Below are positions 51,038 through 60,750 of a stretch of DNA of 64,000 nt, piece by piece. A program made the position numbers and the translations under genes. Below the pieces are notes generated by a model. The model made no database searches, was not told the origin of the DNA, and saw nothing but the letters and a program-made list of their open reading frames with translations. The stretch spans positions 37,399-101,398 of the forward strand of contig NZ_AVPL01000006.1 in NCBI RefSeq assembly GCF_000768695.1. Direction: 5' to 3'. Within the stretch, counting starts at the first letter, position 1, and each line of letters starts with the position of its first letter. The DNA comes from Knoellia aerolata DSM 18566 (GTDB lineage: Bacteria; Actinomycetota; Actinomycetes; Actinomycetales; Dermatophilaceae).

Positions 51038-52512
51038 CGATTGGACTCCAGGTCCTCGAGGGTGACCCGAGCGCCGTTGTCGTGCAACGACCTCAGGAAC
51101 GCCGTGTAGGCCGTCGTGAAGGGCTCGCTGTCGACGAGGTCGCCGAAGAGGTCGCGGTCGCGCAGGAAGGCGAGCTCGTCCTCCTCGTGGCGGAGCGCCG
51201 CCGCCATGATCTTGTCCCTGTGCCGGTCGACGACCTCGATGGGCTCACCGGCCTCGTCGACGCCCTCGGCGTAGCGCGCCCAGGACGCCACGACCAGCGC
51301 CGAGCGCTCGAAGCGGCCGTCCGTCCGGAGGTTGTGCCGGATGACCGGGACGAGCCACTTGGGGATGCGGTCGGAGCTCTCGGCGCACAGCCGGGCCAGG
51401 GTGTCACGCACCTCGGGGTTGGCGAAGCGCTCGATGAGCTGTCGGCGATAGACGCCCAGGTCGACCCCGGGCACCTCGGGCAGCGTGGGCGAGCCCTCCT
51501 CCGCCATGTAGCCGAGCAGGAACTCCCTGAACAGCGGGTCCTGGGCGACCTCGTGGGCGTAGCGGTACCCCGACAGGTACCCGAGGTAGCAGAGGGCCTG
51601 GTGGCTGGCGTTGAGCAGGCGCAGCTTCATCAGCTCGTAGGGCACCACGTCGTCGACGATCTGGACACCGACGTCCTCGAACGGCGGCCGGCCGGAAGGG
51701 AAGTGGTCCTCGAGAACCCACTGCGTGAACGGCTCGCACACGACCGGCCACGCGTCCTCGACACCGAACTGGTCGGCGAGGGCCGCGACGTCCTCCGGCG
51801 AGGTCACCGGGGTGATCCGGTCGACCATGCAGTTGGGGAAGGCGACGTGCTCCTCCACCCAGTCACCGAGCTCGGGGTCCTTGAGCCGGGCGAAGGCGAC
51901 GATCATCTTCTTCGCGACGTCGCCGTTGCCGGGGAGGTTGTCGCACGACATCACCGTGAACGGGTCGGTCCCGGCCTCCCGGCGCCGGCGCGCGGCCTCG
52001 GTGACGAAGCCGAACATGCTGCGCGGCAGGCCCTCGGCGCCGAGGTCCGCCTGGAGGACGGGGTCGCTCGCGTCGAACTCGCCGGTCACCTGGTTGACGT
52101 GGTAGCCGCCCTCGGTGACCGTGAGCGAGACGATGCGCGTGGCGGGGTCGACGAGCCGGTCGAGGACCGCCTGCGGGTCGTCGGGGGCGAAGAGGTAGCC
52201 GACCATCGACCCGATGACCCGCGGCTCGAGGCGCCCGTCGGGGTGCTTGACGACGAGCGTGAAGAGGTTGTCCTGGGCGGCCATGGCGTCGCGCATCCGG
52301 GAGTCGCCCGGCATGAGCCCGACCCCGACGATGCCCCAGTCGTGCGCCGTTCCCTCGTTCATGAGGGCGTCGACGTACATCGCCTCGTGCGCCCGGTGGA
52401 ACCCACCGACCCCGAAGTGGACGATGCCGGGGGTGACCGCCGAGCGGTCGTATGCCGGCCGCGCCACCTCCGCGGGCAGGTCGCCGATGGTTGCCTGGCT
52501 GAGCTTCACCAC
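51034..52512 (-). CDS. mannitol dehydrogenase family protein (long-chain polyol dehydrogenase)
   Basis: A 492-residue NAD-dependent long-chain dehydrogenase that oxidises mannitol or arabitol to fructose or xylulose. IVHFGVGGFHRAHEAMYVDAL is the N-terminal cofactor site, LTVTEGGYHVN, MSCDNLPGNGDVAKKM, MVDRITPVTSPED and the catalytic-lysine region ELMKLRLLNASHQAL are family signatures. Start is one of two adjacent GTG codons at 52512. It links the transport genes to the two zinc dehydrogenases. Confidence 0.94.
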   Translation of the reverse strand: MVKLSQATIGDLPAEVARPAYDRSAVTPGIVHFGVGGFHRAHEAMYVDALMNEGTAHDWGIVGVGLMPGDSRMRDAMAAQDNLFTLVVKHPDGRLEPRVIGSMVGYLFAPDDPQAVLDRLVDPATRIVSLTVTEGGYHVNQVTGEFDASDPVLQADLGAEGLPRSMFGFVTEAARRRREAGTDPFTVMSCDNLPGNGDVAKKMIVAFARLKDPELGDWVEEHVAFPNCMVDRITPVTSPEDVAALADQFGVEDAWPVVCEPFTQWVLEDHFPSGRPPFEDVGVQIVDDVVPYELMKLRLLNASHQALCYLGYLSGYRYAHEVAQDPLFREFLLGYMAEEGSPTLPEVPGVDLGVYRRQLIERFANPEVRDTLARLCAESSDRIPKWLVPVIRHNLRTDGRFERSALVVASWARYAEGVDEAGEPIEVVDRHRDKIMAAALRHEEDELAFLRDRDLFGDLVDSEPFTTAYTAFLRSLHDNGARVTLEDLESNR

Positions 52513-52519
52513 CCCCGCC

Positions 52520-53389
52520 TCACTTGACCGCGCCCATGGAGAGTCCCTGGACGAGCTTGTCCTGGGCCGCGAACCCGGCGGCGAGCACCGGCAGCGACAC
52601 GACGAACGACGCCGCGCACACCTTGGCGAGGAAGAGCCCCTGGCTGGTCACGAACCCAGTCAAGAACACCGGGGCGGTTCCGGCAACGGTCCCGGTGAGG
52701 ACGCGCGCCAGGAGCAGCTCGTTCCAGCTGAAGATGAAGCAGATGAGTGCGGCGGCGGCGATGCCGGGCATGACCACCGGCGCGATGACCTTGCGCAGCG
52801 TCATCGTCAGTGAGGCGCCGTCGACCTGGGCCGCCTCGAGCATCTCCACGGGCACCTCCGCGAGGAAGGAGCGCAGCATCCACACGGCGATCGGCAGGTT
52901 CATCGACGTGTAGAGGATGATGAGCAGCCAGATGTTGTCGAGGAGGTTGGCCTTCTGGGCGAAGAGGTAGATCGGCAGGATGCCGGCGACGATCGGCAGC
53001 ATCTTGGTCGACAGGAAGAAGAAGAGGACGTCGGTCCACGCCTTCACCGGTCGGATCGACAGCGCGTAGGCCGCGGGGAACGCCAGCAGCAGGACGAGGA
53101 TCGTCGACAGCACGCTCGCGGTGAGCGAGTTGAGCAGCGGCGGCCACGGTCCGGCGTCGAAGAACGAGCGGTAGCCGTCGAGGCTGAGCGGGGCGAAGAC
53201 GCTGGGCGGGTTCGTCGCCGCGTCCTCCTCCTTGTGGAAGGACGTGATGATCATCCACACCACCGGCAGGGCGAAGAGCAGCCCGCACAGCCACGCCGCG
53301 AGCGTGAGCAGGATGTGGCTCTTCGGGCTCTTGTGGTGGTTGATCGCCTGCGGCTCGCGGGTCTCGCGGGTCTCGGTCGTGGCGCTCAT
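52520..53389 (-). CDS. polyol/sugar ABC transporter permease, MalG type
   Basis: A 289-residue inner-membrane permease with six helices. The EAA loop reads MLEAAQVDGASLTMTLRKVIAPVVMPG, the contact point for the ATPase. N-terminal WLCGLLFALPVVWMIITSF is the first helix. GGAGGCCCG precedes the ATG at 53389, which overlaps the upstream permease stop. It belongs to the SmoG/MtlG group of polyol importers. Confidence 0.92.
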   Translation of the reverse strand: MSATTETRETREPQAINHHKSPKSHILLTLAAWLCGLLFALPVVWMIITSFHKEEDAATNPPSVFAPLSLDGYRSFFDAGPWPPLLNSLTASVLSTILVLLLAFPAAYALSIRPVKAWTDVLFFFLSTKMLPIVAGILPIYLFAQKANLLDNIWLLIILYTSMNLPIAVWMLRSFLAEVPVEMLEAAQVDGASLTMTLRKVIAPVVMPGIAAAALICFIFSWNELLLARVLTGTVAGTAPVFLTGFVTSQGLFLAKVCAASFVVSLPVLAAGFAAQDKLVQGLSMGAVK

Positions 53390-54339
53390 CGGGCCTCCTC
53401 CTTGAACAGGCTGAACGCGGTCCGCAACGCGGCGGTCGCGATGATGATGGTGCCGATGACGACGACGACGCCTGCGGCAGAGGCTCGCCCGTAGTCCTGG
53501 GCGGTGTAGAAGGTCTGGTAGATGAAGTACGGCAGGTTCGCCGTGCCGAGGCCACCGGAGGTGATGGTGAAGACGTGGTCGAAGTTCTGGACGACGTAGA
53601 TCGCGCCGAGCAGGCCGCTCAGCTCGATGTACTGGCGCATGTGCGGCAGCGTCATCGTCCGGAAGATCTGCCACGCGCTGGCACCGTCGATGCGGGCGGC
53701 CTCGACGACGTCGAGCGGCCGGGACTGCAGGCCGGCGAGCAGGATGAGCATCATGAACGGCGTCCACTGCCAGACGAGCGCCGCGACGATCGAGATGAGC
53801 GGGTTGTTGCTGATCCAGTCCGGCTGGGGCGCGTCCTCACCGAGGACCGCCTTGAGCGTGCCGTTGAGCAGGCCGTACTCGGGGTTGTAGAGCGCGTGCT
53901 TCCACAGCAGCGCCGCCGCGACCGGCACGATGAGGAACGGCGTGATCATCAGGGTCCGCACGATGCCCCGGCCCAGGAACTTGCGGTCGAGCAGGAGCGC
54001 GATGAGCATCCCGAGCACGAGGCTGATGCCGACGACGAGCACCGTGAGCATGATCGTCACGACGACGGCGTTGCGCGTGTTGCTGTCGGTGAAGACCCGG
54101 ACGAAGTTGTCGAACCCGGCGAAGCCGCGCTCCTCGGGGTAGTAGGCGTTCCAGTTCATGAACGACACGACGAGGGTCGCGAGGAACGGCAGCTGGGTGA
54201 GGACGATGACGAAGATCAGCGCGGGGAGCAGCGGCGCCCGGCGGGACCAGTCACCGGCCTTGGCCAGGCGCGTGCTGCGCGCGGTGTTCTCGCCGGGAGG
54301 GCGCTTGGCCGGCGCGTCGGCGACGGTGTCGGATGCCAT
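53386..54339 (-). CDS. polyol/sugar ABC transporter permease, MalF type
   Basis: A 317-residue permease with six helices and the EAA loop VVEAARIDGASAWQIFRTMTLPHM. The first helix is APLLPALIFVIVLTQLPFLATL. Start is ATG at 54339, overlapping the binding-protein stop (TGATG); an in-frame GTG lies one codon before. It should pair with the MalG-type permease. Confidence 0.92.
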   Translation of the reverse strand: MASDTVADAPAKRPPGENTARSTRLAKAGDWSRRAPLLPALIFVIVLTQLPFLATLVVSFMNWNAYYPEERGFAGFDNFVRVFTDSNTRNAVVVTIMLTVLVVGISLVLGMLIALLLDRKFLGRGIVRTLMITPFLIVPVAAALLWKHALYNPEYGLLNGTLKAVLGEDAPQPDWISNNPLISIVAALVWQWTPFMMLILLAGLQSRPLDVVEAARIDGASAWQIFRTMTLPHMRQYIELSGLLGAIYVVQNFDHVFTITSGGLGTANLPYFIYQTFYTAQDYGRASAAGVVVVIGTIIIATAALRTAFSLFKEEAR

Positions 54340-55733
54340 CACTTGCTCCTCGTCTGGTAGCGCTCGGCGACGTCCTCGGCCAGCTCCTGGCCTCGGTCGA
54401 GCGCCTCCTTGACCGTGATCTGCCCGGCGATGGCCGAGCTGACGTCCTGGCTCACCTGGGTCCCGAGGTCAGGGAACTCGGGGATGCCGACGAACTGGAT
54501 CCCGATCGCCGGGCGGGGCTGCACGCCGGGGTTCGTCGGGTCGGCGGCCTCGATGGCCTCCCGCGTCGGCTCGGCGAACGCCGACGCCACGGCGAGGTAG
54601 TCCTCGTTCTCGTACGTCGAGGCGCGCTTCCCAGCGGGGACGCTCGTCCAGCCGATCTCCTCCCCGACGAGCTCCTCGTACTCCTTGCCCGACGCCCACG
54701 AGATGAACTTCCAGGCGTTGTCCTTCTTGGTGCTCGCCTGCTGGATGCTCCACGACCAGGCGTAGAGCCACCCGGACGAGTCGGTCTTGACGACCGGTGC
54801 CGGGGCGTAGCCGAACTTGCCCCGGTGCGGGGAGTCGTCGGCCTCGATGGAGCCGGCGGCCGACGTCGCGTCGTACCACATGGCGACGTTGCCCTGGACG
54901 AGGTTGTTGAGGCACTCGGTGAAGCCGGCCTGCGGTGCGCCGTTCTGGCCGTACGCCCGGACGAGGTCGACGTAGAACTGGACCGCCTCGGTGAACTCGG
55001 GCGCGTTGACCCGGGGCGTCCAGTCCGCCTCGAACCACGTGCCGCCGAACGTGTTGACGACCGTCGACAGGGGGGCGAAGACCTGACCCCAGCCGGGCTG
55101 TCCGCGCAGGCAGATGCCGTTCATCCCGGGCTCGGCGCCGTCGACCTTCGCGGCGATGTCGGCGACCTCCTGCCACGTGGGCTTCTCCGGCATCGTCACG
55201 CCCTCGGCCTCGAGGACGTCCTTGCGATACATGAGGAAGGAGGACTCGCCGTAGAACGGCTGGCCGTAGATCTTGCCCTCGCTGGACAGCGAGGTCGTCA
55301 TCGGCCCCAGGATGTCGTCCTGGTCGAACTCCGGGTCCTGGGCGATGTAGTCGTCCATCGGCGCGATCCACTTGGCCTTGGCGTAGATCGGGATCTCGAA
55401 GTTCGACAGGGAGGCGACGTCGTACTGCCCCGACTGGCTGGAGAACTCCTGGCTGATCTTGTCGCGCACGTCGTTCTCGGGCAGGACCGTGAAGTTGACC
55501 CGGATCCCCGTCTCGGCCGTGAAGTGCTCGGCGGTGAGCGACTGGAGGTCGACCATCTGTGGGTTGTTGACCATGAGGACGTCGATCGAGTTCGGGCCGC
55601 CACCCCCGATGCCACCTCCGCCCCAGCCCGCGCAGCCACCGAGCCCGACGCTCAGGGCGCCCGCCGTGGCGACCGCGGTCCACCGCCCGCGTCGTCGGCC
55701 CCGGTTCGAGGTGTGCCGTGTGCTCCCGGGCAT
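54339..55733 (-). CDS. polyol ABC transporter substrate-binding lipoprotein
   Basis: A 464-residue extracellular solute-binding protein. The N-terminus has an Arg-rich start (TSNRGRRRGRWTAVATAGAL) and the lipobox LGGCAG, so it is a membrane-anchored lipoprotein. VNFTVLPENDVRDKISQEFSS, YDVASLSNFEIPIYAKAKWI and GWLYAWSWSIQQAS are typical of mannitol/sorbitol SmoE-type proteins. ATG at 55733 is chosen for its GGAGGG site; an ATG 27 bases up has none. It is first in the operon, divergent from the SorC-type regulator. Confidence 0.92.
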   Translation of the reverse strand: MPGSTRHTSNRGRRRGRWTAVATAGALSVGLGGCAGWGGGGIGGGGPNSIDVLMVNNPQMVDLQSLTAEHFTAETGIRVNFTVLPENDVRDKISQEFSSQSGQYDVASLSNFEIPIYAKAKWIAPMDDYIAQDPEFDQDDILGPMTTSLSSEGKIYGQPFYGESSFLMYRKDVLEAEGVTMPEKPTWQEVADIAAKVDGAEPGMNGICLRGQPGWGQVFAPLSTVVNTFGGTWFEADWTPRVNAPEFTEAVQFYVDLVRAYGQNGAPQAGFTECLNNLVQGNVAMWYDATSAAGSIEADDSPHRGKFGYAPAPVVKTDSSGWLYAWSWSIQQASTKKDNAWKFISWASGKEYEELVGEEIGWTSVPAGKRASTYENEDYLAVASAFAEPTREAIEAADPTNPGVQPRPAIGIQFVGIPEFPDLGTQVSQDVSSAIAGQITVKEALDRGQELAEDVAERYQTRSK

Positions 55734-55764
55734 CGTCGCCCTCCTTCGCCGCTGTGACATCGGT

Positions 55765-55814
55765 GCTCATATGAGCGTGTACGCTGCACGAATGAGACTG
55801 TATGACCCAGGTCA
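55765..55814. promoter_or_regulatory. operator candidates for the polyol regulator
   Basis: GCTCATATGAGC at 55765-55776 is a perfect 12-bp palindrome between the divergent binding-protein and regulator genes. TGACC-CA-GGTCA at 55803-55814 is a second palindrome at the regulator start. ATGAG recurs 16 bases after the first. These are the natural sites for SorC-type repression and sugar-phosphate release. Confidence 0.55.
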
Positions 55815-56821
55815 CATTGTCAACAGGTCGCCCAGCGGCGCCCGCATGCCTGCGGGCCCGCGTGCCTGAGTCCCTGAGCCCCGCCGACGCCGTCCTGGCG
55901 GCGGAGGTCGCTCGTCGCCACCTCATCGACGGCGAGTCCAAGGTCGACCTCGCGGCCTCCCTCGGAATGAGCCGGTTCAAGGTGGCGCGACTCCTCGAAG
56001 CCGCGCGGGAGAGCGGCATGGTCACCATCGAGATCGTGTCACCCCAAGGGATCGACACCCACCGGTCCGCGCGCCTGGGGGAGGCCCTCGGCCTGCGCCA
56101 CTGCATCGTCGTCCCGGGCTCCGGGCCGCAGGCCGGCCACGCGGTGTCCGACGTCGCGGCCGCCCTCCTCACCGAGGTCGTCACCGACGAGGACGTCGTC
56201 GGGCTCCCGTGGAGCCGTTCGGTGAGCCGGATGGTGGGCGCCCTCGAGCACCTCCCGAAGGTGCCGATCGTCCAGCTCAGTGGCGCGATGGTGACGCCCG
56301 GCGAGGACAGCAGCTCGGTCGACGTCGTCCGGCGGGCCGCCCTCATCGCCGGTGGGGAGCGGCACGTCTTCTACTCGCCGCTGGTCCTCGACGACGCCGC
56401 CAGCGCCGAGGTCATGCGACGCCAGCCCGCGGTGCGCACGGCCCTGGACCACGTCGCCGAGGTCACCCTGGCCGTCATCGGCCTGGGCGCGTGGGCGCCG
56501 GGCATGTCGACCGTCCACGAGGTCCTCAGCGTGGGCGAGCGCGCCGCGGTGTCGGAGGCCGGCGCGGTCGGCGAGGCGGCCGGAGTCTTCTTCGCCGAGG
56601 ACGGTGCCATCGTCGACACCCCGCTCACCGCCCGGATCATCGGGCTCACGGGTGGCCAGCTGCGGGGCATCCGCCACATCATCGCCATCGCGCATGGCAT
56701 CGCCAAGGTCGAGGCGATCACCGCCGCCGTGAGGGGCGGGCTCATCCACTCCCTCGTCACGACGAGCGAGACCGCCGACGTCCTCCTCTCCGCAGCCGCG
56801 CCCCCGCCCGGGCGCCGGTGA
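55802..56821 (+). CDS. SorC/DeoR-type sugar-binding transcriptional regulator
   Basis: A 339-residue regulator with an N-terminal helix-turn-helix (LAAEVARRHLIDGESKVDLAASLGMSRFKVARLL) and a C-terminal sugar-binding domain of the SorC type (IVQLSGAMV... DDAASAEVMRRQPAVRTALDHV... TLAVIGLGAWAPGMS). It probably controls the divergent polyol operon in response to a phosphorylated sugar. The start is unsure: ATG 55802 gives 20 poorly coding residues; in-frame GTG 55862 is the alternative. Confidence 0.88.
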   Translation: MTQVTLSTGRPAAPACLRARVPESLSPADAVLAAEVARRHLIDGESKVDLAASLGMSRFKVARLLEAARESGMVTIEIVSPQGIDTHRSARLGEALGLRHCIVVPGSGPQAGHAVSDVAAALLTEVVTDEDVVGLPWSRSVSRMVGALEHLPKVPIVQLSGAMVTPGEDSSSVDVVRRAALIAGGERHVFYSPLVLDDAASAEVMRRQPAVRTALDHVAEVTLAVIGLGAWAPGMSTVHEVLSVGERAAVSEAGAVGEAAGVFFAEDGAIVDTPLTARIIGLTGGQLRGIRHIIAIAHGIAKVEAITAAVRGGLIHSLVTTSETADVLLSAAAPPPGRR

Positions 56822-56893
56822 CGAACGCACCCGGGGCGCACCGGGGGCGGACCGGGCCGGGTCGCGGTGGGCCCGAGTCGTAGCATCGGACGG

Positions 56894-57790
56894 GTGACCC
56901 CCGACACCGGCCGCTGCTCCAACGCCTTCCGTCAGCGAGGTGAGCCGATGCTCGGTTCCGCGCCGGTCGCCCGCCGTTGGCTGCTCATCGAGCACCCCGG
57001 CCCGTGGTCCAGGGACCACCTCGAGACGCCGGGCATCGCCGGCAACGTCGCGCGGGCCATCGAGTCGGCCTGCGCGGAGCTCCAGGGTCGCTCCCTGCTC
57101 GTGCGTCGTCACGGTCGCCGCGACCCCGGCGAGGCACCCGCCTGGTATGCCGTCGACACCGCGCACGGGACCTGGGTCACCGGAACGTGGCGCACCAGCG
57201 ACGACCTGCTCGCCGCCGTCGCCGCCCTCGGTGCCCCGCTCACCCACTCGGAGTCGCTCGCCGAGCCGATGCTGCTCGTCTGCACCCAGGGCACCCGGGA
57301 CGCCTGCTGCGCGCTGCGCGGGCGGCCCGTCACCGCCGCCCTGGCCCGGGTCTTCCCCGACGAGGTGTGGGAGTGCACCCACCTCGGGGGCCACCGCTTC
57401 GCCGGCACCTTCCTCTCCCTGCCCGACGGGACCTGTTTCGGCACCGTCGACCTCCCCAACGCGGTCGCCGTGGTCCGGTCCCACCGGGCGGGTGAGGTCG
57501 ACACGACCCACCTGCGCGGCGTCACCCGCTGGTCGCCGGCGATCCAGGCCGCGACGGGCTCGGTCCTGGCCGTGCACGGACCGGCGCCCATCACCGCCGC
57601 CCGTCCCGGCACGATCGACGTCGTCTCGGAGACCGTCACCCGCGTCGAGGTGATCGGGGACGACCCCCTGCCGGACACGACGTGGGTGGAGGTGACGGCC
57701 GAGGCCCTGCCCCCCGCGCCGCTGTCGTGCGGCAAGGGCCCGGGCGAGCACACGGCCTACCGGACCGTCGTCATCGCCGACCCGCGCTGA
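56894..57790 (+). CDS. sucrase/ferredoxin-like family protein
   Basis: A 298-residue protein of the sucrase-ferredoxin-like family, a thioredoxin-fold [2Fe-2S] group. The N-terminus CSNAFRQRGEPMLGSAPVARRWLLIEHPGPW is diagnostic. CTQGTRDACCALRGRP and WECTHLGGHRFAGT carry the likely cluster ligands. The physiological role of the family is poorly defined; 'sucrase' is a historical name. Start is GTG 56894. Confidence 0.86.
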   Translation: MTPDTGRCSNAFRQRGEPMLGSAPVARRWLLIEHPGPWSRDHLETPGIAGNVARAIESACAELQGRSLLVRRHGRRDPGEAPAWYAVDTAHGTWVTGTWRTSDDLLAAVAALGAPLTHSESLAEPMLLVCTQGTRDACCALRGRPVTAALARVFPDEVWECTHLGGHRFAGTFLSLPDGTCFGTVDLPNAVAVVRSHRAGEVDTTHLRGVTRWSPAIQAATGSVLAVHGPAPITAARPGTIDVVSETVTRVEVIGDDPLPDTTWVEVTAEALPPAPLSCGKGPGEHTAYRTVVIADPR

Positions 57791-57837
57791 CCGGCGACGG
57801 GGTGGTGGGCGAGCCCTGCGGCGGGCAGGCTGTCCCC

Positions 57838-59568
57838 ATGAGCGACGCGCCGACCACGGCAGCCACCAGCCCGGCCACCGACCTCTACCGCGCGGCACGC
57901 GACCGGCTGCTCGGGTGGCGGGGGCAGCACGAGGAGGCCGTGCGCGACTTCTCGTTCCCGGATCTCGGAGACCGCTTCAACTGGGCGGTCGACTGGTTCG
58001 ACGTCATCGCGCGGGGCAACGACGCCAAGGCCCTCGTCATCATCGAGGAGGACGGTTCCAGCCGCGAGATGACCTTCGACGCCATGGCGAACCGGTCGGA
58101 CCGCGTCGGGCAGTGGCTCGCGGAACGCGGTGTGGCACAAGGCGATCCCGTGATCGTCATGCTCGACAACCAGGTCGAGCTCTGGGACTGCATGCTCGCG
58201 GTGATGAAGCTCGGTGCCGTCATCATGCCGACGACCTCGGCCGCCGGGGCCGCCGACCTCGAGGACCGGGTCGCCCGTGGCGGAGCACGCCACGTCATCG
58301 CGAACGCGTCCCAGGTCGGCAAGTTCGCCGGTCTCGTCGGCGACATCACCCGGATCAGCGTCGGCGCCTCACCGGGCTGGCACGACCTCACCGACGCGTA
58401 TGCCGTCGACGCGCCTCCGCTGCCCCACCCCGGGACCGCGCCGGGTGACCCGTTGCTCCTCTACTTCACGTCGGGGACGACGAGCCGGCCCAAGCTCGTG
58501 GAGCACACTCAGGTGTCCTACCCGCTGGGGCACCTCTCGACGATGTTCTGGCTCGGGCTCCGGCCGGGCGACGTCCACCTCAACATCTCCAGCCCCGGCT
58601 GGGCCAAGCACGCGTGGTCGTGCTGCTTCGCCCCGTGGATCGCGGAGGCGACGATCCTCGTCCACAACTACACGCGATTCGACCCACCGGCGCTGCTCGA
58701 GGTGCTGCGCCACCACGAGGTCACGTCCTTCTGCGCCCCGCCGACGGTGTGGCGGATGCTCATCAACGCCGACCTGTCCGAGGGGCCGGGCTCGCTGCGC
58801 GAGGTGATCGGGGCGGGTGAGCCGCTCAACCCCGAGGTCATCGAGCAGGTGCGACGGGCGTGGGGGCTCACGCTGCGCGACGGCTACGGCCAGACCGAGA
58901 TGACCGCGGCGGTCGGCAACACCCCCGGGTCCCGGGTCAAGCCCGGCTCGATGGGCCGCCCGCTGCCGGGCGTCCCGGTCGTCCTCGTCGACCCGGCGAC
59001 GGGCGAGCGGGTCGCGGGAGAGGGAGAGGGCGAGCTGTGCCTCGACCTCGCCGCGCGTCCACTGCCGCTCATGACCGGCTACCAGGGCGACCCGGAGCGC
59101 AACGCGGAGGCGATGGCCGACGGTTTCTACCACACCGGTGACGTCGCGAGCATCGACGCGGAGGGGTACATCACCTACGTCGGGCGCACCGACGACGTCT
59201 TCAAGGCGAGCGACTACAAGATCAGCCCGTTCGAGCTCGAGTCGGTGCTCATCGAGCACCCGGCCGTGGCCGAGGCCGCGATCGTGCCGGCGCCCGACGA
59301 GCTCCGCCTCGCGGTGCCCAAGGCCTACGTCGTGCTCGCCCCCGGCCACGAACCCACCGAGGAGACGGCCCGCTCGATCCTCGCCCACGCCCGCGAGCAC
59401 CTGCAGCCGTGGCAGCGGGTGCGCCGGCTCGAGTTCGGCGAGCTGCCGAAGACGATCTCGGGCAAGATCCGCCGGGTCGAGCTGCGCGGCCGTGAGGACC
59501 AGCTCGCCCGTGGTGACCTCGAACCGTCGGGGCACGAGTGGCGCGACGACATCGTCAAGGGCGACTGA
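57838..59568 (+). CDS. acyl-CoA synthetase / AMP-dependent ligase
   Basis: A 576-residue adenylate-forming ligase that activates a carboxylic acid with ATP and CoA. The P-loop-like motif is LYFTSGTTSRPKLVEHTQ, the core motif RDGYGQTEMTAAVG, then GFYHTGDVASIDAEGYITYVGRTDDVFKASDYKISP, and the C-terminal Lys in LPKTISGKIRR. It resembles medium-chain (ACSM-type) and benzoate-type ligases; the acid is not known. The stop is 18 bases before the flavoprotein gene, so they may be co-transcribed. Confidence 0.92.
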   Translation: MSDAPTTAATSPATDLYRAARDRLLGWRGQHEEAVRDFSFPDLGDRFNWAVDWFDVIARGNDAKALVIIEEDGSSREMTFDAMANRSDRVGQWLAERGVAQGDPVIVMLDNQVELWDCMLAVMKLGAVIMPTTSAAGAADLEDRVARGGARHVIANASQVGKFAGLVGDITRISVGASPGWHDLTDAYAVDAPPLPHPGTAPGDPLLLYFTSGTTSRPKLVEHTQVSYPLGHLSTMFWLGLRPGDVHLNISSPGWAKHAWSCCFAPWIAEATILVHNYTRFDPPALLEVLRHHEVTSFCAPPTVWRMLINADLSEGPGSLREVIGAGEPLNPEVIEQVRRAWGLTLRDGYGQTEMTAAVGNTPGSRVKPGSMGRPLPGVPVVLVDPATGERVAGEGEGELCLDLAARPLPLMTGYQGDPERNAEAMADGFYHTGDVASIDAEGYITYVGRTDDVFKASDYKISPFELESVLIEHPAVAEAAIVPAPDELRLAVPKAYVVLAPGHEPTEETARSILAHAREHLQPWQRVRRLEFGELPKTISGKIRRVELRGREDQLARGDLEPSGHEWRDDIVKGD

Positions 59569-59586
59569 CCGGCATACGGGTTTCTC

Positions 59587-60750
59587 GTGAAGGCTGACGT
59601 GCTCGTCATCGGGGCCGGGCCGGCCGGCTCCGCAGCGGCGCTGGGGGCGCTCACCGAGGACCCGTCGCTCCGGGTGGTGCTGCTCGACCGCAGCGACTTC
59701 CCGCGCGACAAGTCCTGCGGCGACGGCATCGCCCCGCACGTCGTCACCGCGCTGGGCGAGGTCGGGGCCGCCGACGTCGTCGACGGCTGGGCGCCGCTGC
59801 GCCGACTCGAGCTCTCGCACGGAGGGGTGCGGGTCGAGGGGGAGATGGACCGGGAGGTCCACGTCATCCCGCGGAAGGTCCTCGACGCCCGGCTGGTCGG
59901 GCGGGCGGTGGCCGCCGGGGCCGAGCTGCGGAGGGAGCGCGTCTCGGCGATCAGCCTCACGCCGCTCGGCCTGGCGGGCGACATCGGGGCCGGTGTCGTC
60001 GTCGGTGCGGACGGGGCGCACTCGGTCGTGCGCGCGCAGCTGCTCGGCCGTCGTCGGGAGCCGCGCGCCCTCGCCCTGCGGGGCTACGCGCCGGTCACCG
60101 ACCGGTGGCGCGGGCGGCAGGTCATCCGGTACGGCGACCGCCGGCAGCCCTCCTACGCCTGGGCGTTCGACAGGGGCGACGGGCTCGTCAACGTGGGCTA
60201 CGGCGAGCTGCTCCCCGGCGACCGGTCGGGCCGGGGAGGCGCGCCGGCAGCGCCGAGCCGGCAGCTGCTGCTCGACCAGCTCGAGGCGCTCCTGCCCGGC
60301 GCGGCCGCGACGGGCACCGGCTGGCTCGGTCACCACCTGCCGCTGAGCACCTGGCACTGGGACCAGCCCGACGGGCCCGTGCTCCTGGCCGGGGACGCGG
60401 CCGGGCTCGTCAACCCGATGACGGGGGAGGGGATCTACTACGCCGTCGCCACCGGGATCGCCGCCGGGCGCACCGCTGCTCGCGCGGTGCGCCTCGGCCG
60501 ACCGGCCGACGCAGGCGCCGTCCACCGCCGTGAGGTGCGCCGCCTCCTCCGCACCCACCTGCGGCACACGTGGGTGTCGTCGCGGCTGGCCCGGTCCCCG
60601 GCCGTGGTCGACGCCGGGATCCGGGCCGCCGGCCGCGACCGGCGCGTGTTCGACACGCTCGTCGAGATCGGCCTCGGCGACGGCCTCATCGACCGGCACC
60701 TCGTCGGCGGCCTCCTGGGCGCCCTCGCGCTCAGGCCAGGGCGGCCCTGA
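59587..60750 (+). CDS. geranylgeranyl-reductase-family flavoprotein
   Basis: A 387-residue FAD enzyme of the geranylgeranyl reductase family that saturates isoprenoid double bonds such as those of menaquinone side chains. VLVIGAGPAGSAAA is the FAD site, RSDFPRDKSCGDGIAPH the family motif, GVVVGADGAHSVVR and LLAGDAAGLVNPMTGEGIYYA the C-terminal FAD motifs. Start GTG 59587. Its last 20 bases overlap the convergent small gene. Confidence 0.88.
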   Translation: MKADVLVIGAGPAGSAAALGALTEDPSLRVVLLDRSDFPRDKSCGDGIAPHVVTALGEVGAADVVDGWAPLRRLELSHGGVRVEGEMDREVHVIPRKVLDARLVGRAVAAGAELRRERVSAISLTPLGLAGDIGAGVVVGADGAHSVVRAQLLGRRREPRALALRGYAPVTDRWRGRQVIRYGDRRQPSYAWAFDRGDGLVNVGYGELLPGDRSGRGGAPAAPSRQLLLDQLEALLPGAAATGTGWLGHHLPLSTWHWDQPDGPVLLAGDAAGLVNPMTGEGIYYAVATGIAAGRTAARAVRLGRPADAGAVHRREVRRLLRTHLRHTWVSSRLARSPAVVDAGIRAAGRDRRVFDTLVEIGLGDGLIDRHLVGGLLGALALRPGRP

